From Tersicoccus sp. Bi-70 (lineage in GTDB: Bacteria > Actinomycetota > Actinomycetes > Actinomycetales > Micrococcaceae), in contig NZ_MIEU01000016.1 in assembly GCF_001968825.1 (NCBI RefSeq), positions 496,001 through 560,000 on the forward strand: a stretch of 64,000 nt of DNA, written 5' to 3'. How positions within the stretch are numbered: position 1 is the first letter of the stretch; every line of letters starts with the position of its first letter. Made by a program: the position numbers and the translations under genes. Positions 28,287 to 39,201 of this stretch are shown here, piece after piece. The notes under the pieces were generated by a model. That model ran no database searches and was not told where the DNA came from. It saw nothing but the letters and a program-made list of their open reading frames with translations.

Positions 28287-29653
28287 TCGATCACGTTCAC
28301 GGCCAGGCCGCCGCGGCTGGTCTCCTTGTACTTGACCTTCATGTCGCGGCCGGTGTCGCGCATCGTCTTGATCACCTTGTCGAGCGACACCTTGTGCGTG
28401 CCGTCGCCCTGCCGGGCCATGCGGGCCGCGTTGATCGCCTTGACGCTGGCGATGGCGTTCCGCTCGATGCACGGGATCTGCACGAGGCCGCCCACGGGGT
28501 CGCAGGTCAGACCCAGGTTGTGCTCCATGCCGATCTCGGCGGCGTTCTCCACCTGGCGGGGGTCGCCGCCGATCACGGCGCACAGGGCACCGGCCGCCAT
28601 CGAGCACGCCGAGCCCACCTCGCCCTGGCAGCCGACCTCCGCGCCGGAGATCGAGGCGTTCTCCTTGTAGAGGATGCCGATGGCCGCCGCGGTGAGCAGG
28701 AACGTCACCACGCCGTCCTCGTCGGCGCCCGGGATGAACATCTCGTAGTAGTGCAGCACGGCCGGGATGATGCCGGCCGCCCCGTTGGTGGGGGCGGTGA
28801 CGATCCGGCCGCCCGAGGCGTTCTCCTCGTTGACCGCGAGCGCGAAGAGGTTGACCCAGTCCATCGCCCGCATCGGATCGGACTCGTCGGTCCGCGCGCT
28901 CAGCTCGGCGAACAGGCGCGGCGCACGGCGGTTGACCTTCAGTCCCCCGGGCAGCACGCCCTCCTGGGCGCAGCCGTTGGTCACACACTCGCGCATCACC
29001 GCCCAGATCTTCAGCAGCTCCGCCCGCAACTCGTCCTCCGTCCGCCAGGAGAGCTCGTTGGCGAGCATCACCTCGGCGATCGACAGGTTCTCGCGCTCGC
29101 AGATCTCGAGCAGCCGCTGCCCCGTCGTGAACGGGTACGGCAGCGGCGTCTCGTCCTCGACGATCCGGTCCGCCCCGGCGGCCTGCTCGTCGACGACGAA
29201 GCCACCGCCCACGGAGTAGTAGGTGCGCTCGACGATCGGTTCCCCGGCGGCGTCGAACGCGGCGAAGGTCATCCCGTTCGGGTGCGCCGGCAGGGACTTG
29301 CGCCGGTGCATGATCAGATCCTCGTCCGGGTCGAACGCGATGGCGTGGTGCCCGGCCAGGGTGATGGTGCGGTCCTGCCGGATCCGCAGGACCCGCCGGT
29401 CGGCGTCGCCGGTGTCGACGGTCTCGGGATTCTCCCCCTCGAGGCCGAGGATGACGGCCTTGGGCGAGCCGTGCCCGTGGCCGGTGGCCCCGAGGGAACC
29501 GAACAGCTGGACGAAGATGCGGGAGACCTCGGTCAGCCGGCCCGCCTCGTCCAGGCGGGTGACGAAGCGATGGGCCGCGCGCATCGGCCCCACCGTGTGG
29601 GACGACGACGGGCCGATGCCGATCGAGAACAGGTCGAGGGCGCTCAGAGCCAT
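28280..29653 (-). CDS. sdaA: L-serine ammonia-lyase SdaA, single-chain iron-sulfur type
   Basis: Deaminates serine to pyruvate and ammonia, ending the betaine/creatine route. 457 residues, with both beta and alpha regions in one chain. [13 protein letters not shown] occurs at 12-24, [15 protein letters not shown] in the middle, and the Cys-containing stretches [23 protein letters not shown] and GLTCDPVGG that supply 4Fe-4S ligands. ATG 29653 follows AAAAGG at loose spacing. It lies 15 bases after soxG and overlaps purU. Confidence 0.96.
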   Translation of the reverse strand: MALSALDLFSIGIGPSSSHTVGPMRAAHRFVTRLDEAGRLTEVSRIFVQLFGSLGATGHGHGSPKAVILGLEGENPETVDTGDADRRVLRIRQDRTITLAGHHAIAFDPDEDLIMHRRKSLPAHPNGMTFAAFDAAGEPIVERTYYSVGGGFVVDEQAAGADRIVEDETPLPYPFTTGQRLLEICERENLSIAEVMLANELSWRTEDELRAELLKIWAVMRECVTNGCAQEGVLPGGLKVNRRAPRLFAELSARTDESDPMRAMDWVNLFALAVNEENASGGRIVTAPTNGAAGIIPAVLHYYEMFIPGADEDGVVTFLLTAAAIGILYKENASISGAEVGCQGEVGSACSMAAGALCAVIGGDPRQVENAAEIGMEHNLGLTCDPVGGLVQIPCIERNAIASVKAINAARMARQGDGTHKVSLDKVIKTMRDTGRDMKVKYKETSRGGLAVNVIEC

Positions 29654-29668
29654 GAAGGGATCACCTTT

Positions 29669-30325
29669 TCAGCGGTATTCAGCCATGGAGTCCAGCAGCA
29701 GGGTGACGGTGTACTCCGTGAAGGAGCCCCGCGGCAGGATGCGGAACGCGGGCTCGTCCCGAGTCTTCCACAGCAGCACCTGCACCGGTCCGAGCAGGGT
29801 CGCGTAGGCCCGTCCGGCGGCGAGGGCCCGCGGGTGCAGGTCGAACGTCACCGACTTCTCCAGCACCTCCCGGGCCGACGTGCCGGCCAGCTCCAGGGTG
29901 GTGCGGTTGGCCGAGACGTCGACCGCCTGGCCCGGGTCCTCCCCGAGCGCGTCCGCCAGCTGTCCGGTCAGCTCCGCCGGGGCGGGCAGGGACTCCTCGG
30001 GACCGACGACGAGGAACTCGTCCGGCCCCAGCCACAGCACCGCGGTCCCGGTGCCGTCGGTGCTGCCGGTGACGTCCCCGCACGCGGCCGGCAGGGGCAC
30101 GCCGAGGGCAGCCTCGATCCGGCCCGCGGCGTCGGAGCCCGGCGCCACCCGCAGGGCGACCATGGTCTGGAACGGGATCTCCCGCAGCCGCACGGCGTCA
30201 CCCGATCCGGCGGTCATCGTCCCGGCCAGGGCGGCGCCCGGGCTGCGCCGGTACCGGGTGGCCGCGCTCGTGCCTGCTCCGGCCGTGCTCGTTCGTGACT
30301 CCGTCACTGTGCTCATCTCAGCCAT
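29669..30325 (-). CDS. soxG: Sarcosine oxidase gamma subunit
   Basis: Smallest-but-one subunit of heterotetrameric sarcosine oxidase; 218 residues. The family is related to the aminomethyltransferase fold and stabilises the complex. [28 protein letters not shown] and the C-terminal [18 protein letters not shown] are typical. Start taken at ATG 30325, overlapping the soxA stop by eight bases; ATG 30316 is an alternative with GGAGG ten bases upstream. Order soxB-D-A-G is the standard one. Confidence 0.93.
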   Translation of the reverse strand: MAEMSTVTESRTSTAGAGTSAATRYRRSPGAALAGTMTAGSGDAVRLREIPFQTMVALRVAPGSDAAGRIEAALGVPLPAACGDVTGSTDGTGTAVLWLGPDEFLVVGPEESLPAPAELTGQLADALGEDPGQAVDVSANRTTLELAGTSAREVLEKSVTFDLHPRALAAGRAYATLLGPVQVLLWKTRDEPAFRILPRGSFTEYTVTLLLDSMAEYR

Positions 30326-33272
30326 CCCTCCGTGCTCCCTCGGGGTCGTACAACACGGTGTCGCCGACCTCCACCTCGATCAGTTCCGCGCCGACCGGCG
30401 CGAGCAACCGGGTACCGATGCGCTCGCGGCCGCCCTTGATCAGGGCGAGACCGAACGGGCGCTCCAGCGTCTGGCTGCGGTAGCTCGACGTCACGTGCCC
30501 GACCATGGGGACCGGGAACACGTCCGTCGGGGTGCCCGGCTCGATCAGCTGGGTGCCCTCGGGCAGCAGCGTCGAGCGGTCCACCGGCAGGACGGAGACC
30601 ATCTGCTTGCGCGTCGTCTCCGCGTTGTGCAGACGGCTGTACGAACGCTTGCCGATGAAATCCTTGAACTTGGAGATGATCCAGTCCATCCCGAGGTCCT
30701 GCGGGCTGACCGTGCCGTCGGTGTCCTGCCCGACGATGGGGAAGCCCTTCTCGGCGCGGAGCACGTGCATCGTCTCGGTGCCGTACGGCGTGATGCCGAA
30801 CTCGGCACCGGCCTCCGCGACCTGCTCCCACACGGCCAGTCCGTACCAGGCCGGCACGTTGACCTCGTAGGCCAGTTCCCCGGAGAAGGAGATCCGGCAG
30901 ATCCGCGCCCACAGGCCCGACGCCAGCGTCGTCTCGCGGAACGCCATGAACGGGAACGCCTCCGCCGAGACGTCCAGGTCCGGCGCCAGCTTCGCGATCA
31001 CCTCGCGGGACCTCGGCCCGACGACGGCGACGGTGGACCACTGCTCGGTCACCGAGGTGAACGTGACGTCCAGCTCGGGCCACTCGGTCTGGGACCACTC
31101 CTCGAGCCAGTCGAGCACCTTCGCGGCGCCGCCCGTCGTCGTGGTCATGACGAACCGGTCGTCCGCGACGCGCAGGGTCACGCCGTCGTCGAACACCATC
31201 CCGTCGGGCCGGCACATGATGCCGTAGCGGGCGTTGCCGGGCTTGAGCTTGGCGAACCCGTTGGTGTAGACGCGGTTGAGGAACTCCCCCGCGTCGGCGC
31301 CGCGGATCTCGATCTTGCCCAGCGTGCTGGCGTCCTGGAAACCGACGCCGGTGCGGGCGGCACGGCACTCGCGGGCGACCGCGGCCTCCATGTCCTCCCC
31401 GTCCTGCGGGTAGTACCAGGGCCGCTTCCACTGCCCGACGTCCTCGAACTCCGCGCCGTGGGTGACGTGCCACGGCTGGATCGCGGTGACGCGCGCCGGG
31501 TCGTACAGGTCCCCGCGGCCCCGGCCCGCGAGCGCCGCGAAGGCGATCGGGGTGAACGGGGCACGGTAGGTGGTGGTGCCGATCTCGCCGACGGTCGGGG
31601 CGGTGCCGTCCACGCCCAGCTCGACCTTCAACGCATCGGCGATCACGCCGATCGTGTTGACGCCGCTGGTCTTGCCCTGGTCCGCGGCGGTGCTGATCGA
31701 GGTGTACCGCTTGACGTGCTCGACCGAGCGCATCCCGGCGCCGGTCGCGCGCAGCACGTCCCGCACCGTGTTGTCCCGCTGCAGGTCGACGACGTGGTCG
31801 ATCAGCTCGGCGTCGGCGTCCTGGCCGGGGACGACCCAGACCTGGCGGACGGGACCGGCCGCGGCGAAGCGCTCGGCGTCGCTCGGGACGGCGCTGTCCT
31901 TCTCCTCGGGCGTGCCCGCCTCGAAACCGGCGGCGGTGACCGCGGCGGCACCGGCGGCGGCGCCCTCGGCGACGGCGTGGGCCGTGTCGTAGGTGCCGTT
32001 CAGCGCGCCGGCGAGGTGCTGGTTGCGCACGGCGACGGTCGGCACGAAGCCGGCGACGTCGTCGCGCCAGGTCAGCCGGCCCTGCCGCTGGCTGTGCAGG
32101 TGGACCGTGGGGGTCCAGCCGCCGGAGACCGCGAGTACCTCGGCGTCCACGGTCTGCGGCTCGCCGGTCAGGGTGCCGTCCTCGGCGAGGCCCCGCACGG
32201 TGACGGAGGCGAGCCGGGAGCCGTCGGCGGAGGCGGTCGTGTCGACCACGGCCGAGCCGGTCCGCACGTCCACCCCGGCGGCGACGGCCGCGGCCGCCCG
32301 CTCGCTCGGCTCGATCCGGGCGTCGATCACGGCGGCGACCTCGACGCCGGCAGCGAGCAGCTCGTCGACCGTGTCGTAGGCGCTGTCGTTGGTCGTGAAC
32401 ACGGCGACCCGGCGGCCCGGCAGCGCCGCCCAGCGGCCCACGTAGGACCGCACGGCGGAGGCGAGCATGATGCCCGGCCGGTCGTTGTTCGCGAAGATCA
32501 GCGGCCGCTCCATGGCGCCGGTCGCGAGGACCACCTGCTTCGCCGTGATGTGCCAGAGCCGCTGCCGCGGGATCGCCGAGCCCTGCGTTTCCGCCGTGCG
32601 GGTCGGGCCCGGGGTCACCGTCTCGACGGCGAGCAGATAGTTGTTGTCGTAGCTGCCGAAGACGACGGTGCGCGGCAGCAGGGTGGTCTCCGGCTGCGCC
32701 GCGAGCTCCGCCACGACGCCGTCCGCCCAGGCCGGAGCCGGGGTGCCCTCGACGGTGGTGCGCGGCTGCGAGAGCAGGGAGCCGCCGAGCGAGGCGTCCT
32801 GATCGGCCACGACGACGCGGGCGCCGGTCGCGGCGGCGATGCGGGCAGCGGCCAGGCCGGCGGGGCCGGACCCGATCACGACGACGTCGGCGTGGACGTG
32901 CTTCTTGTCGTAACGGGCGTTGTCCTCCCGGGGATCGAGGATGCCGATGCCGTCGAGCAGGTCGATCTCCATGCCGTCGGTCAGCTCGACCGCGGTGGCC
33001 TGCAGCATGGACTCGTTGACGTCGCCGCGAACACGGATCAGGGCGTTCGGCTCGTCGACGCCGGCGGCCACGATGCCGCGGGGGCGGCCCTTGTAGATCG
33101 AGTCACCGACACGCAGCGCACCGGCGGCGACCAGCGCGGAGGCGACGGTGTCACCGGGGTGGCCCGTGTAGGTGGTGCCGTCGACGGTGAAGGTCAGGGT
33201 GGTGTCCCGGTCGATCCGGCCGCCGCTGTCGAGGCGGTGAGACGGTGCGGGCTGGGATGCAGGGGTGCTCAT
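30318..33272 (-). CDS. soxA: Sarcosine oxidase alpha subunit
   Basis: 984 residues, the large subunit of the heterotetramer that oxidises sarcosine to glycine, making H2O2 and 5,10-methylene-THF when folate is present. An N-terminal 2Fe-2S-ferredoxin-like segment without the cluster cysteines (about 25-100) is followed by a dinucleotide-binding domain with GSGPAG at 134-139 and, from about residue 590, an aminomethyltransferase (GcvT-like) folate domain with [17 protein letters not shown] and [12 protein letters not shown] 33272 lies four bases after the soxD stop. Length agrees with corynebacterial and arthrobacterial SoxA. Confidence 0.97.
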   Translation of the reverse strand: MSTPASQPAPSHRLDSGGRIDRDTTLTFTVDGTTYTGHPGDTVASALVAAGALRVGDSIYKGRPRGIVAAGVDEPNALIRVRGDVNESMLQATAVELTDGMEIDLLDGIGILDPREDNARYDKKHVHADVVVIGSGPAGLAAARIAAATGARVVVADQDASLGGSLLSQPRTTVEGTPAPAWADGVVAELAAQPETTLLPRTVVFGSYDNNYLLAVETVTPGPTRTAETQGSAIPRQRLWHITAKQVVLATGAMERPLIFANNDRPGIMLASAVRSYVGRWAALPGRRVAVFTTNDSAYDTVDELLAAGVEVAAVIDARIEPSERAAAAVAAGVDVRTGSAVVDTTASADGSRLASVTVRGLAEDGTLTGEPQTVDAEVLAVSGGWTPTVHLHSQRQGRLTWRDDVAGFVPTVAVRNQHLAGALNGTYDTAHAVAEGAAAGAAAVTAAGFEAGTPEEKDSAVPSDAERFAAAGPVRQVWVVPGQDADAELIDHVVDLQRDNTVRDVLRATGAGMRSVEHVKRYTSISTAADQGKTSGVNTIGVIADALKVELGVDGTAPTVGEIGTTTYRAPFTPIAFAALAGRGRGDLYDPARVTAIQPWHVTHGAEFEDVGQWKRPWYYPQDGEDMEAAVARECRAARTGVGFQDASTLGKIEIRGADAGEFLNRVYTNGFAKLKPGNARYGIMCRPDGMVFDDGVTLRVADDRFVMTTTTGGAAKVLDWLEEWSQTEWPELDVTFTSVTEQWSTVAVVGPRSREVIAKLAPDLDVSAEAFPFMAFRETTLASGLWARICRISFSGELAYEVNVPAWYGLAVWEQVAEAGAEFGITPYGTETMHVLRAEKGFPIVGQDTDGTVSPQDLGMDWIISKFKDFIGKRSYSRLHNAETTRKQMVSVLPVDRSTLLPEGTQLIEPGTPTDVFPVPMVGHVTSSYRSQTLERPFGLALIKGGRERIGTRLLAPVGAELIEVEVGDTVLYDPEGARRDG

Positions 33273-33276
33273 GGTT

Positions 33277-33708
33277 CTACTTCCCCGTTCCTTCGGTGGA
33301 CGTGGTGGTCGTCGTCGCGGCCGGCTGCAGCTCCGGCCCGGCCTCCGGTGAGGTCTCCGAGGCCCCGCTGCCCGGCGTGCCGGGCACGACCGTGGACTGG
33401 AGGAGCTCGGAGTCCTGCGGGCCGTTCGGGCTGGCGACGTCGGGCCGCGGCTCGCCCATCCGGTAGATGGCGACGATGTCGTAGGTGTGGGTGTCGCGCA
33501 GGGCGTTGAACCAGCGGCGGCAGCCCACGGAGTGGACCCAGCGCTCCGCGTAGATGCCCTTGGGGTTGTCGCGGTAGAAGAGGTACTCGGCCCAGGCGGC
33601 GTCGTCGAGGGCGTGCGGGTCCTCGGGATAGGCGACGTGCGCCTGTCCCCCGTACCCGAACTCCGTCTCCTGACGGGGACCGCACCAGGGGCAGTCGATG
33701 ATCAGCAT
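33277..33708 (-). CDS. soxD: Sarcosine oxidase delta subunit, with an extended C-terminal tail
   Basis: 143 residues. The first 95 or so form the normal delta subunit, with the zinc ligands Cys6, Cys9, His59 and Cys63 all in their expected places (DCPWCG, VHSVGC). The last 45 residues are a Ser/Thr/Pro/Glu-rich tail ending in a run of Thr, longer than the usual delta subunit of about 100 residues. ATG 33708 lies 30 bases after the soxB stop. Confidence 0.95.
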   Translation of the reverse strand: MLIIDCPWCGPRQETEFGYGGQAHVAYPEDPHALDDAAWAEYLFYRDNPKGIYAERWVHSVGCRRWFNALRDTHTYDIVAIYRMGEPRPDVASPNGPQDSELLQSTVVPGTPGSGASETSPEAGPELQPAATTTTTSTEGTGK

Positions 33709-33738
33709 GTCGATCCTCTCGCGATGTTCTCGGTGCGC

Positions 33739-34959
33739 TCAGTGGGCGACGGCGGCGGCGCCGTGCTCGTCGATCAGGGCGCCGGAGACGAAGCGCTCCA
33801 GCGCGAACGGGGCGTTCAGCGGGTGCGCCTGACCAGTGGCGATGGTGTGGGCGAAGGTCGAACCGGCCGCCGGCACCGCCTTGAAGCCACCCGTGCCCCA
33901 GCCGCAGTTGACATACATGTTCTCGACCGGGGTGGTGCTGACGATCGGGGAGGCGTCGAGCGTGACGTCGACGATGCCGCCCCAGGTCCGCAGCAGGTGG
34001 GCCCGCGCGAAGATCGGGAACAGCTCGACGGCGGCGGCCATCTGGTGCTCGATCACGTGGAAGGAGCCGCGCTGGCCGTACCCGTTGTAGGGGTCGACGC
34101 CGGCGCCCATCACCAGTTCGCCCTTGTGGGCCTGGGAGACGTAGACGTGCACGTGGTTGGACATCACCACGGTGGGGTGGACGATCTCGTGCAGCTCGGA
34201 CACCAGCGCCTGCAGCGGGTGGGACTGGATGGGCAGCCGGAACCCGGCGAGCTCGGCGAGGACGCTGGAGTGCCCGGCGGCCGCCAGGCCCACGGAACCG
34301 GCATTGATCCGGCCGCGGGTGGTCTCGACGCCGACGACGCGCTCGCCGTCCTTGATGAAGCCGGTGACCTCGCAGTTCTGGATGATGTCGACGCCCAGTT
34401 CGCTGGCCCGGCGGGCGTAGGCCCACGCGACCCAGTCGTGCTTGGCGATGCCGGCGCGCGGCTGGTAGGTCGCGCCCATCACCGGGTAGCGGATGTCGTC
34501 GTCGATGTTGATGATCGGGCACAGGTCCTTGACCTGCTGCGGATCGATCCACTCGGCGTCGACACCGTTGAGCTTGTTGGCCTCGACCCGGCGGACGCTG
34601 TCCCGCACGTCCTGCAGGGTGTGCGCCAGGTTCATCACGCCGCGCTGGCTGAAGAAGATGTTGTAGTCCAGCTCCTCCTCCAGGCCCTCCCAGAGCTTGA
34701 GGGCGTGCTCGTAGATGCCCGCGCTCTCGTCCCAGAGGTAGTTGGAGCGGATGATTGTGGTGTTCCGGGCCATGTTGCCGCCGGCCAGCCAGCCCCGCTC
34801 GAGCACGGCGACATTGGTGATGCCGTGGTTCTTGGCGAGGTAGTAGGCGGTGGCCAGGCCGTGCCCGCCGCCGCCGACGATGACGACGTCGTAGCCGGAC
34901 TTCGGCTCGGGGTTGTCCCAGAGGTGGGCCGGATGCTCCGGCAGTTCACGGACGCTCAT
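33739..34959 (-). CDS. soxB: Sarcosine oxidase beta subunit
   Basis: 406-residue flavoprotein subunit holding the catalytic FAD and covalent FMN of heterotetrameric sarcosine oxidase. GGGGHG at 29-34 is the FAD-binding motif, followed by [23 protein letters not shown], typical of SoxB, and [10 protein letters not shown] near the C-terminus. ATG 34959 overlaps the glyA stop (ATGA), so it is translationally coupled to glyA. Confidence 0.97.
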   Translation of the reverse strand: MSVRELPEHPAHLWDNPEPKSGYDVVIVGGGGHGLATAYYLAKNHGITNVAVLERGWLAGGNMARNTTIIRSNYLWDESAGIYEHALKLWEGLEEELDYNIFFSQRGVMNLAHTLQDVRDSVRRVEANKLNGVDAEWIDPQQVKDLCPIINIDDDIRYPVMGATYQPRAGIAKHDWVAWAYARRASELGVDIIQNCEVTGFIKDGERVVGVETTRGRINAGSVGLAAAGHSSVLAELAGFRLPIQSHPLQALVSELHEIVHPTVVMSNHVHVYVSQAHKGELVMGAGVDPYNGYGQRGSFHVIEHQMAAAVELFPIFARAHLLRTWGGIVDVTLDASPIVSTTPVENMYVNCGWGTGGFKAVPAAGSTFAHTIATGQAHPLNAPFALERFVSGALIDEHGAAAVAH

Positions 34960-36320
34960 CGGTCGCCTTTCGAGAGCAGCGGCAGGGCGGGGTACAGCGG
35001 GAAGCGGTCGGCCAGGGCGGTGACGCGCGCCCGCAGCGGGGCGAGGGCGTCCTCGCTGCCGTCCCCGGTGAGGGCGGCGGCGATGATGTCGGCGACCTCG
35101 GTGAAGGCCTCGGCGTCGAAGCCGCGGCTGGCCAGGGCCGGGGTGCCGATCCGCAGGCCGGAGGAGACCATCGGGGGGCGCGGGTCGAAGGGCACGGCGT
35201 TCCGGTTGACGGTGATGCCGATGGAGTGGAGCAGGTCCTCGCCCTGCTGACCGTCCAGGTCGGAGTTGCGCAGGTCGACGAGGACGAGGTGGACGTCGGT
35301 GCCGCCGGTGAGGATGGTGATGCCACGGGCGGCGACGTCGTCGCCGGTCAGCCGCTCGGCGAGGATCGAGGCGCCCTCGAGGGTGCGGCGCTGCCGGTCG
35401 GCGAACTGCTTGCTCGCAGCCACCTTGAAGGCGACAGCCTTGGCGGCGATCACGTGCTCGAGGGGGCCGCCCTGCTGGCCGGGGAAGACCGCGCTGTTGA
35501 CCTTCTTGGCGATGGCGGCGTCGTTGGTCATGATGACGCCGCCGCGGGGGCCACCGAGGGTCTTGTGCGTGGTGGAGGTGACGACGTGGGCGTGGGGCAC
35601 CGGGGAGGGGTGCAGGCCCGCGGCGACAAGGCCGGCGAAGTGAGCCATGTCCACCATCAGCAGGGCACCGACCTCGTCGGCGATCTCGCGGAAGCGGGCG
35701 AAGTCGAGCTGGCGCGGGTAGGCGGACCAGCCGGCGATGATCAGGGACGGGGCGTGCTCGCGGGCCAGCGCGGCGACCTGGTCCATGTCGACGAGGTGGG
35801 TCTGCTCGTCCACGCCGTAGGCGGCGACGTTGTAGAGCTTGCCCGAGTAGTTCAGCTTCATGCCGTGGGTCAGGTGACCGCCGTGGGCGAGGTTGAGGCC
35901 GAGGATGGTGTCGCCGGGCTGGATCAGGGCGTGCATCGCGGAGGCGTTGGCCTGAGCGCCGGAGTGGGGCTGGACGTTGACGAAGCCGACGTCGAAGAGG
36001 GCCTTGAGCCGGTCGATGGCGAGGTTCTCGATCACGTCGACGTTCTCGCAACCGCCGTAGTAGCGCCGGCCGGGATAGCCCTCGGCGTACTTGTTGGTCA
36101 GCACCGAGCCCTGGGCGGCCATCACCGCGGCGGGGGCGAAGTTCTCGGAGGCGATCATCTCGAGGGTGGACTGCTGGCGGATCAGCTCGGCGTCGATGGC
36201 GGCGGCGACCTCGGGATCGAGGGTCGCCAGGTCCGCGTCGAGGACGGCGGTGTCGCTGTCGAGGACGCTGGCATCGCGGTCGAGTGCGCCGACGCCGGCC
36301 GGGGCGGTGATCGAAGTCAT
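34956..36320 (-). CDS. glyA: Serine hydroxymethyltransferase
   Basis: PLP enzyme joining glycine and methylene-THF to serine; first gene of the operon glyA-soxBDAG-sdaA-purU. 454 residues, with an extra N-terminal stretch of about 25 ([18 protein letters not shown]) before the usual start. [31 protein letters not shown] and the PLP-lysine site [14 protein letters not shown] are all present. ATG 36320 has AGGAGG five bases upstream. The gene is likely a dedicated catabolic copy that drains glycine and C1 from sarcosine; a housekeeping glyA may exist elsewhere. Confidence 0.97.
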   Translation of the reverse strand: MTSITAPAGVGALDRDASVLDSDTAVLDADLATLDPEVAAAIDAELIRQQSTLEMIASENFAPAAVMAAQGSVLTNKYAEGYPGRRYYGGCENVDVIENLAIDRLKALFDVGFVNVQPHSGAQANASAMHALIQPGDTILGLNLAHGGHLTHGMKLNYSGKLYNVAAYGVDEQTHLVDMDQVAALAREHAPSLIIAGWSAYPRQLDFARFREIADEVGALLMVDMAHFAGLVAAGLHPSPVPHAHVVTSTTHKTLGGPRGGVIMTNDAAIAKKVNSAVFPGQQGGPLEHVIAAKAVAFKVAASKQFADRQRRTLEGASILAERLTGDDVAARGITILTGGTDVHLVLVDLRNSDLDGQQGEDLLHSIGITVNRNAVPFDPRPPMVSSGLRIGTPALASRGFDAEAFTEVADIIAAALTGDGSEDALAPLRARVTALADRFPLYPALPLLSKGDR

Positions 36321-36359
36321 GGGACCTCCTGACGGACGAGAACTCGTCTTGTCGGTAAC

Positions 36360-36369
36360 TGATATATCA
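36360..36369. promoter_or_regulatory. Perfect palindrome TGATATATCA, candidate GntR operator of the glyA-sox operon
   Basis: TGATATATCA lies just downstream of the predicted start point of the glyA promoter (roughly +5 to +15), the classic place for repression, and between divergent glyA and the GntR gene. Similar decamers precede two other units in the window. Confidence 0.65.
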
Positions 36370-36380
36370 AGCGTGCACCG

Positions 36381-36409
36381 ATAGTATGCTGAGTCACGGC
36401 GGTGGTCAA
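36381..36409 (-). promoter_or_regulatory. Predicted vegetative sigma promoter of the glyA-sox operon
   Basis: On the minus strand, TTGACC (36409-36404) and TACTAT (36386-36381) are separated by exactly 17 bases. This agrees with the primary sigma-factor consensus at 5 and 4 of 6 positions. Transcription would start near 36374, leaving a 5' leader of about 54 bases that contains the TGATATATCA site. Confidence 0.65.
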
Positions 36410-36534
36410 CACCCTCGCGTCCGGCGGACGATCTGCTGCCGACCCGCGCGTCACCACCGTCTGCCCCACCGATCAGCACCACTGCCTGCCACCACTGCCT
36501 GTCACCACCGTCATCACGCCGCCAGGAGGCACCG

Positions 36535-37197
36535 ATGAGCGTTGCCGAGTCCGAGATCTCGCCCTATCTGTCGCTGGCCGATCAGGCTTATCTCGTGCTG
36601 CGCAACCGGCTGATCATGCTCGACATCCCTCCGGGCACGGCGATCAACGAGGCGGCACTGGCGGCCGAACTCGGCATCGGGCGCACGCCGGTGCGGGAGA
36701 GCTTGAAGAACCTGGAGACGGATCACCTGGTGGTCTCCTACCCGCGGCGGGGCACGTTCGCGACACGGGTCGACATCACCGACCTGGCCTCGATCTCGGA
36801 TCTGCGGCGGGTGCTGGAACCGTTGGCGGCCGAGCGGGCGGCGTCGAACGCAACGGACGAGCAGCGGGCGGCGATCGCGGCGAAGGCGCGGCAGATCGAG
36901 TCCATGACGGGGGCCGGTGAGGACAACCGCGCGCTGATGGAGTACGACGTCGACGTGCACCGGCTGATCTACCGGGCGTCCGACAACCCGCACCTGGAGG
37001 AGACGCTGGTCCGCCTGGACAACCTCGTCACCCGGATCTGGTGCCTGGTGCTGCATCGGATGCCGTCGGTCTCGGAGCACATCCGGGAGCACGTGGCTCT
37101 GCTGGACGCGATCGCCGCGGGTGACGGCGCCCGTGCCGCTGCCCTGGCCGGCGAGCACGTGGAGCACTTCGAGGCGTCGATCCGCGCGGTGCTCTGA
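36535..37197 (+). CDS. GntR-family regulator (FadR/VanR-type), likely controls the glyA-sox operon
   Basis: 220 residues. N-terminal winged helix at about 12-80 ([40 protein letters not shown] is typical) and an all-helical FCD ligand domain, with metal-binding His/Asp positions ([30 protein letters not shown]). AGGAGG precedes ATG 36535 by about six bases. Divergent from glyA with a shared 214-base region containing TGATATATCA, so it is the obvious regulator; a ligand such as sarcosine, glycine or a related amine is guesswork. It is a paralogue of the GntR gene at 60569 (similar throughout, same HFEA(S/T) C-terminal motif). Confidence 0.9.
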   Translation: MSVAESEISPYLSLADQAYLVLRNRLIMLDIPPGTAINEAALAAELGIGRTPVRESLKNLETDHLVVSYPRRGTFATRVDITDLASISDLRRVLEPLAAERAASNATDEQRAAIAAKARQIESMTGAGEDNRALMEYDVDVHRLIYRASDNPHLEETLVRLDNLVTRIWCLVLHRMPSVSEHIREHVALLDAIAAGDGARAAALAGEHVEHFEASIRAVL

Positions 37198-37383
37198 GGT
37201 TCGCGTCCGGCCGTGCGGCGACCGGTGCAGCCGGACAGCGACGGCACCCGCGCCACCCGCGCCACCCACGGCACGATGCTCGTCAGCACGCCGGCGCTGC
37301 TCGGCTCCCAGCGCTGCACGGCCCACGGGCCGCCGAGCACCACGGTCCGGCTCAGATCACGGCGCTTCCGAGGACGATTCCAC

Positions 37384-39201
37384 TCAGAAGGGTGGCGGGT
37401 CCGGTTCGCTGACGTAGCGTCGGCCGGCCGGTGACGTCCAGGTCAACACGCTCGTCGTTCCGGGTCCGGACGGCCCGCACCCCGGGAGCGCGGCTCCGTG
37501 GCCGGAGTCTCCTTCGATCGTCGTGCTCGGCCTTGCGGATGTCGGTGACCATGTCGGCGGCGGGTCGGTGCTGACGGTCCAGCCGGAGTGGTGCTTGAGG
37601 ACGTGATGCTTCCGGCACAGGTGCGCCAGATTGGACGCCTCACTCGTGCCACCCTCGGCCCAGGCCGTCACATGGTCGAGGTCGCAACCGGCCGCGTTCC
37701 GCCGACAACCCGGGAACCGGCACGTCCCATCACGAACCTGCAGCGCCCGCCGCACCGCCGCCGGGATCCGGTACAGGTGACCCGTCGTCACCAGCACCGG
37801 CACGACCTGCCCGACGCCGACCCCGGATCCGACGCCCCAGCCCGAACAGTCGGTCCCGTCAGGCACCGTCCCGGCGGTGACGCCGAGCAGGAACGATCCG
37901 GCACGGGCGGCCAACTCCCGGGCATCAGCGGCCGGGATCAACCCGAACTCGCCCAACTCCCCCGGCTCGTCTCCACCGAGCAGTGTCGCCGCCGGCACCG
38001 TCACCAACACCCGCGGCACCGGCTCATCATCACCACCACTGCACCGTGCAGTGGCCCCACCGGTCGTCGACGCCACGGCCGCACTGCCACCGTCAGAGAC
38101 GCCATCGACCCGTGCATCCTGGTCGGCGCCGTCAGCCTTCGGTACGCCTGGAGCGCACGGATGCGCACCGATGCCGGCCAGCAGGTCGGCGAGGACGTCG
38201 GCGCGGAGCTGCCCGATCGTGGGGCGATCACCGACCGCGGTGCTGGCCGCAATCGACGCGGCGTCATCCGCACTGTCGGCCGAATGGACGGACTCCTGCA
38301 GCGCTCGAGCCAGGGACGAGAGCCTGCCGTCGATCCGCCACGCGACCGCCGCGGGCAACAACGCATTCAACCGCGCCATCCCATCCCGGTCCGGGCTGAT
38401 CCGCACATACCGGTTCGCGCGGGAAGCCCGCTCCCGCTCGGGGAACGTCTGCGGGTGGGTGCGGTTGCGGATACGCCTCGCACGGGACCGCAACTGGGCA
38501 GGCGTCCGACCCGCCCTCGCAGCGTCGAGCAGCCCCCGTTCGGTGGCGTTGATCGCCGTCGTCAGCAGCTCCACGCCCAGACGATCCGTGCCACTCGAGG
38601 CGAGGGCGTCGGCGTACTCGTCGGTCTCGTCGGCGATCACCGTGGCGGCCGCCGTCGTGATCGAGCCGGCCCGCAGTGCTCCCGCGGTCGCCGGCAGCAG
38701 ATCGGTCAGTCGTTCGGCCCGCCGCAACAGACCGTGGACCTCGGCCTCACCGGCGCGCAGGGCGCACGCCACCTCCGCGACACCGGCCCGCTCCCCCACG
38801 CCCAGACGCTCCGCCCGCGACAGCCCACGCCGTCCCGGCAGGGCGTCGACCTCGTCGTCGAAACCGATCGGATGGAGCTCCACCCAGCGCGCCTGCTCCT
38901 CGGCGGCCGCACTCGCCGTCCTCGCCACCAGCCGGTGCTTCACCCACAGCAACCAGGCCTCCAGCCGGCGCACGTCCTCCAGCGCGGCGGCGCCGGACTC
39001 CAGCGTCACTCCACTCTCCCCCGCCCGGGTCAGCCGGGCCGCGACCTCGGCGGCCGGCAGCTCATCGCTCACGTCCAGCACGGCGTCCACAGGCGAAGCG
39101 CCGGGCAGCTCGGCCGGCACGAACAACGCTTCCTCAGCCGCCATCACCGGCGGGCGGTGTGCCGGCGGTCGGAGAGGCGACGAACCCGTGGGGGCTTCCA
39201 T
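37384..39201 (-). CDS. DUF222 domain HNH endonuclease (13E12-repeat family)
   Basis: 605 residues from ATG 39201. An N-terminal DUF222 helical domain (about 30-330, ERAGVAEVACALRAGEAEVHGLL, then GSITTAAATVIADETDEYADAL), a low-complexity Gly/Asp/Ser/Val middle, and a C-terminal HNH domain: RDGTCRFPGCRRNAAGCDLDH, then GGTSEASNLAHLCRKHH, with the His and Cys ligands complete. The family is present in many copies in actinobacteria (REP13E12 of M. tuberculosis, a phiRv1 integration target); its function is not known. Three copies of its leader precede it. An in-frame upstream ATG at 39426 with the same ribosome-binding site would add a duplicated 75-residue N-terminus, so the start is ambiguous. 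Confidence 0.85.
   Translation of the reverse strand: MEAPTGSSPLRPPAHRPPVMAAEEALFVPAELPGASPVDAVLDVSDELPAAEVAARLTRAGESGVTLESGAAALEDVRRLEAWLLWVKHRLVARTASAAAEEQARWVELHPIGFDDEVDALPGRRGLSRAERLGVGERAGVAEVACALRAGEAEVHGLLRRAERLTDLLPATAGALRAGSITTAAATVIADETDEYADALASSGTDRLGVELLTTAINATERGLLDAARAGRTPAQLRSRARRIRNRTHPQTFPERERASRANRYVRISPDRDGMARLNALLPAAVAWRIDGRLSSLARALQESVHSADSADDAASIAASTAVGDRPTIGQLRADVLADLLAGIGAHPCAPGVPKADGADQDARVDGVSDGGSAAVASTTGGATARCSGGDDEPVPRVLVTVPAATLLGGDEPGELGEFGLIPAADARELAARAGSFLLGVTAGTVPDGTDCSGWGVGSGVGVGQVVPVLVTTGHLYRIPAAVRRALQVRDGTCRFPGCRRNAAGCDLDHVTAWAEGGTSEASNLAHLCRKHHVLKHHSGWTVSTDPPPTWSPTSARPSTTIEGDSGHGAALPGCGPSGPGTTSVLTWTSPAGRRYVSEPDPPPF

Noticed and set aside
36321-36534. Glycine riboswitch upstream of glyA
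   Set aside because: The leader is only about 54 bases and no conserved glycine-aptamer pattern could be seen.
37198-37383. Terminator after GntR (GTCCGGC at 37205 and GCCGGAC at 37230)
   Set aside because: Seven-base stem with an 18-base loop; too weak to call, and nothing else notable lies in the gap.
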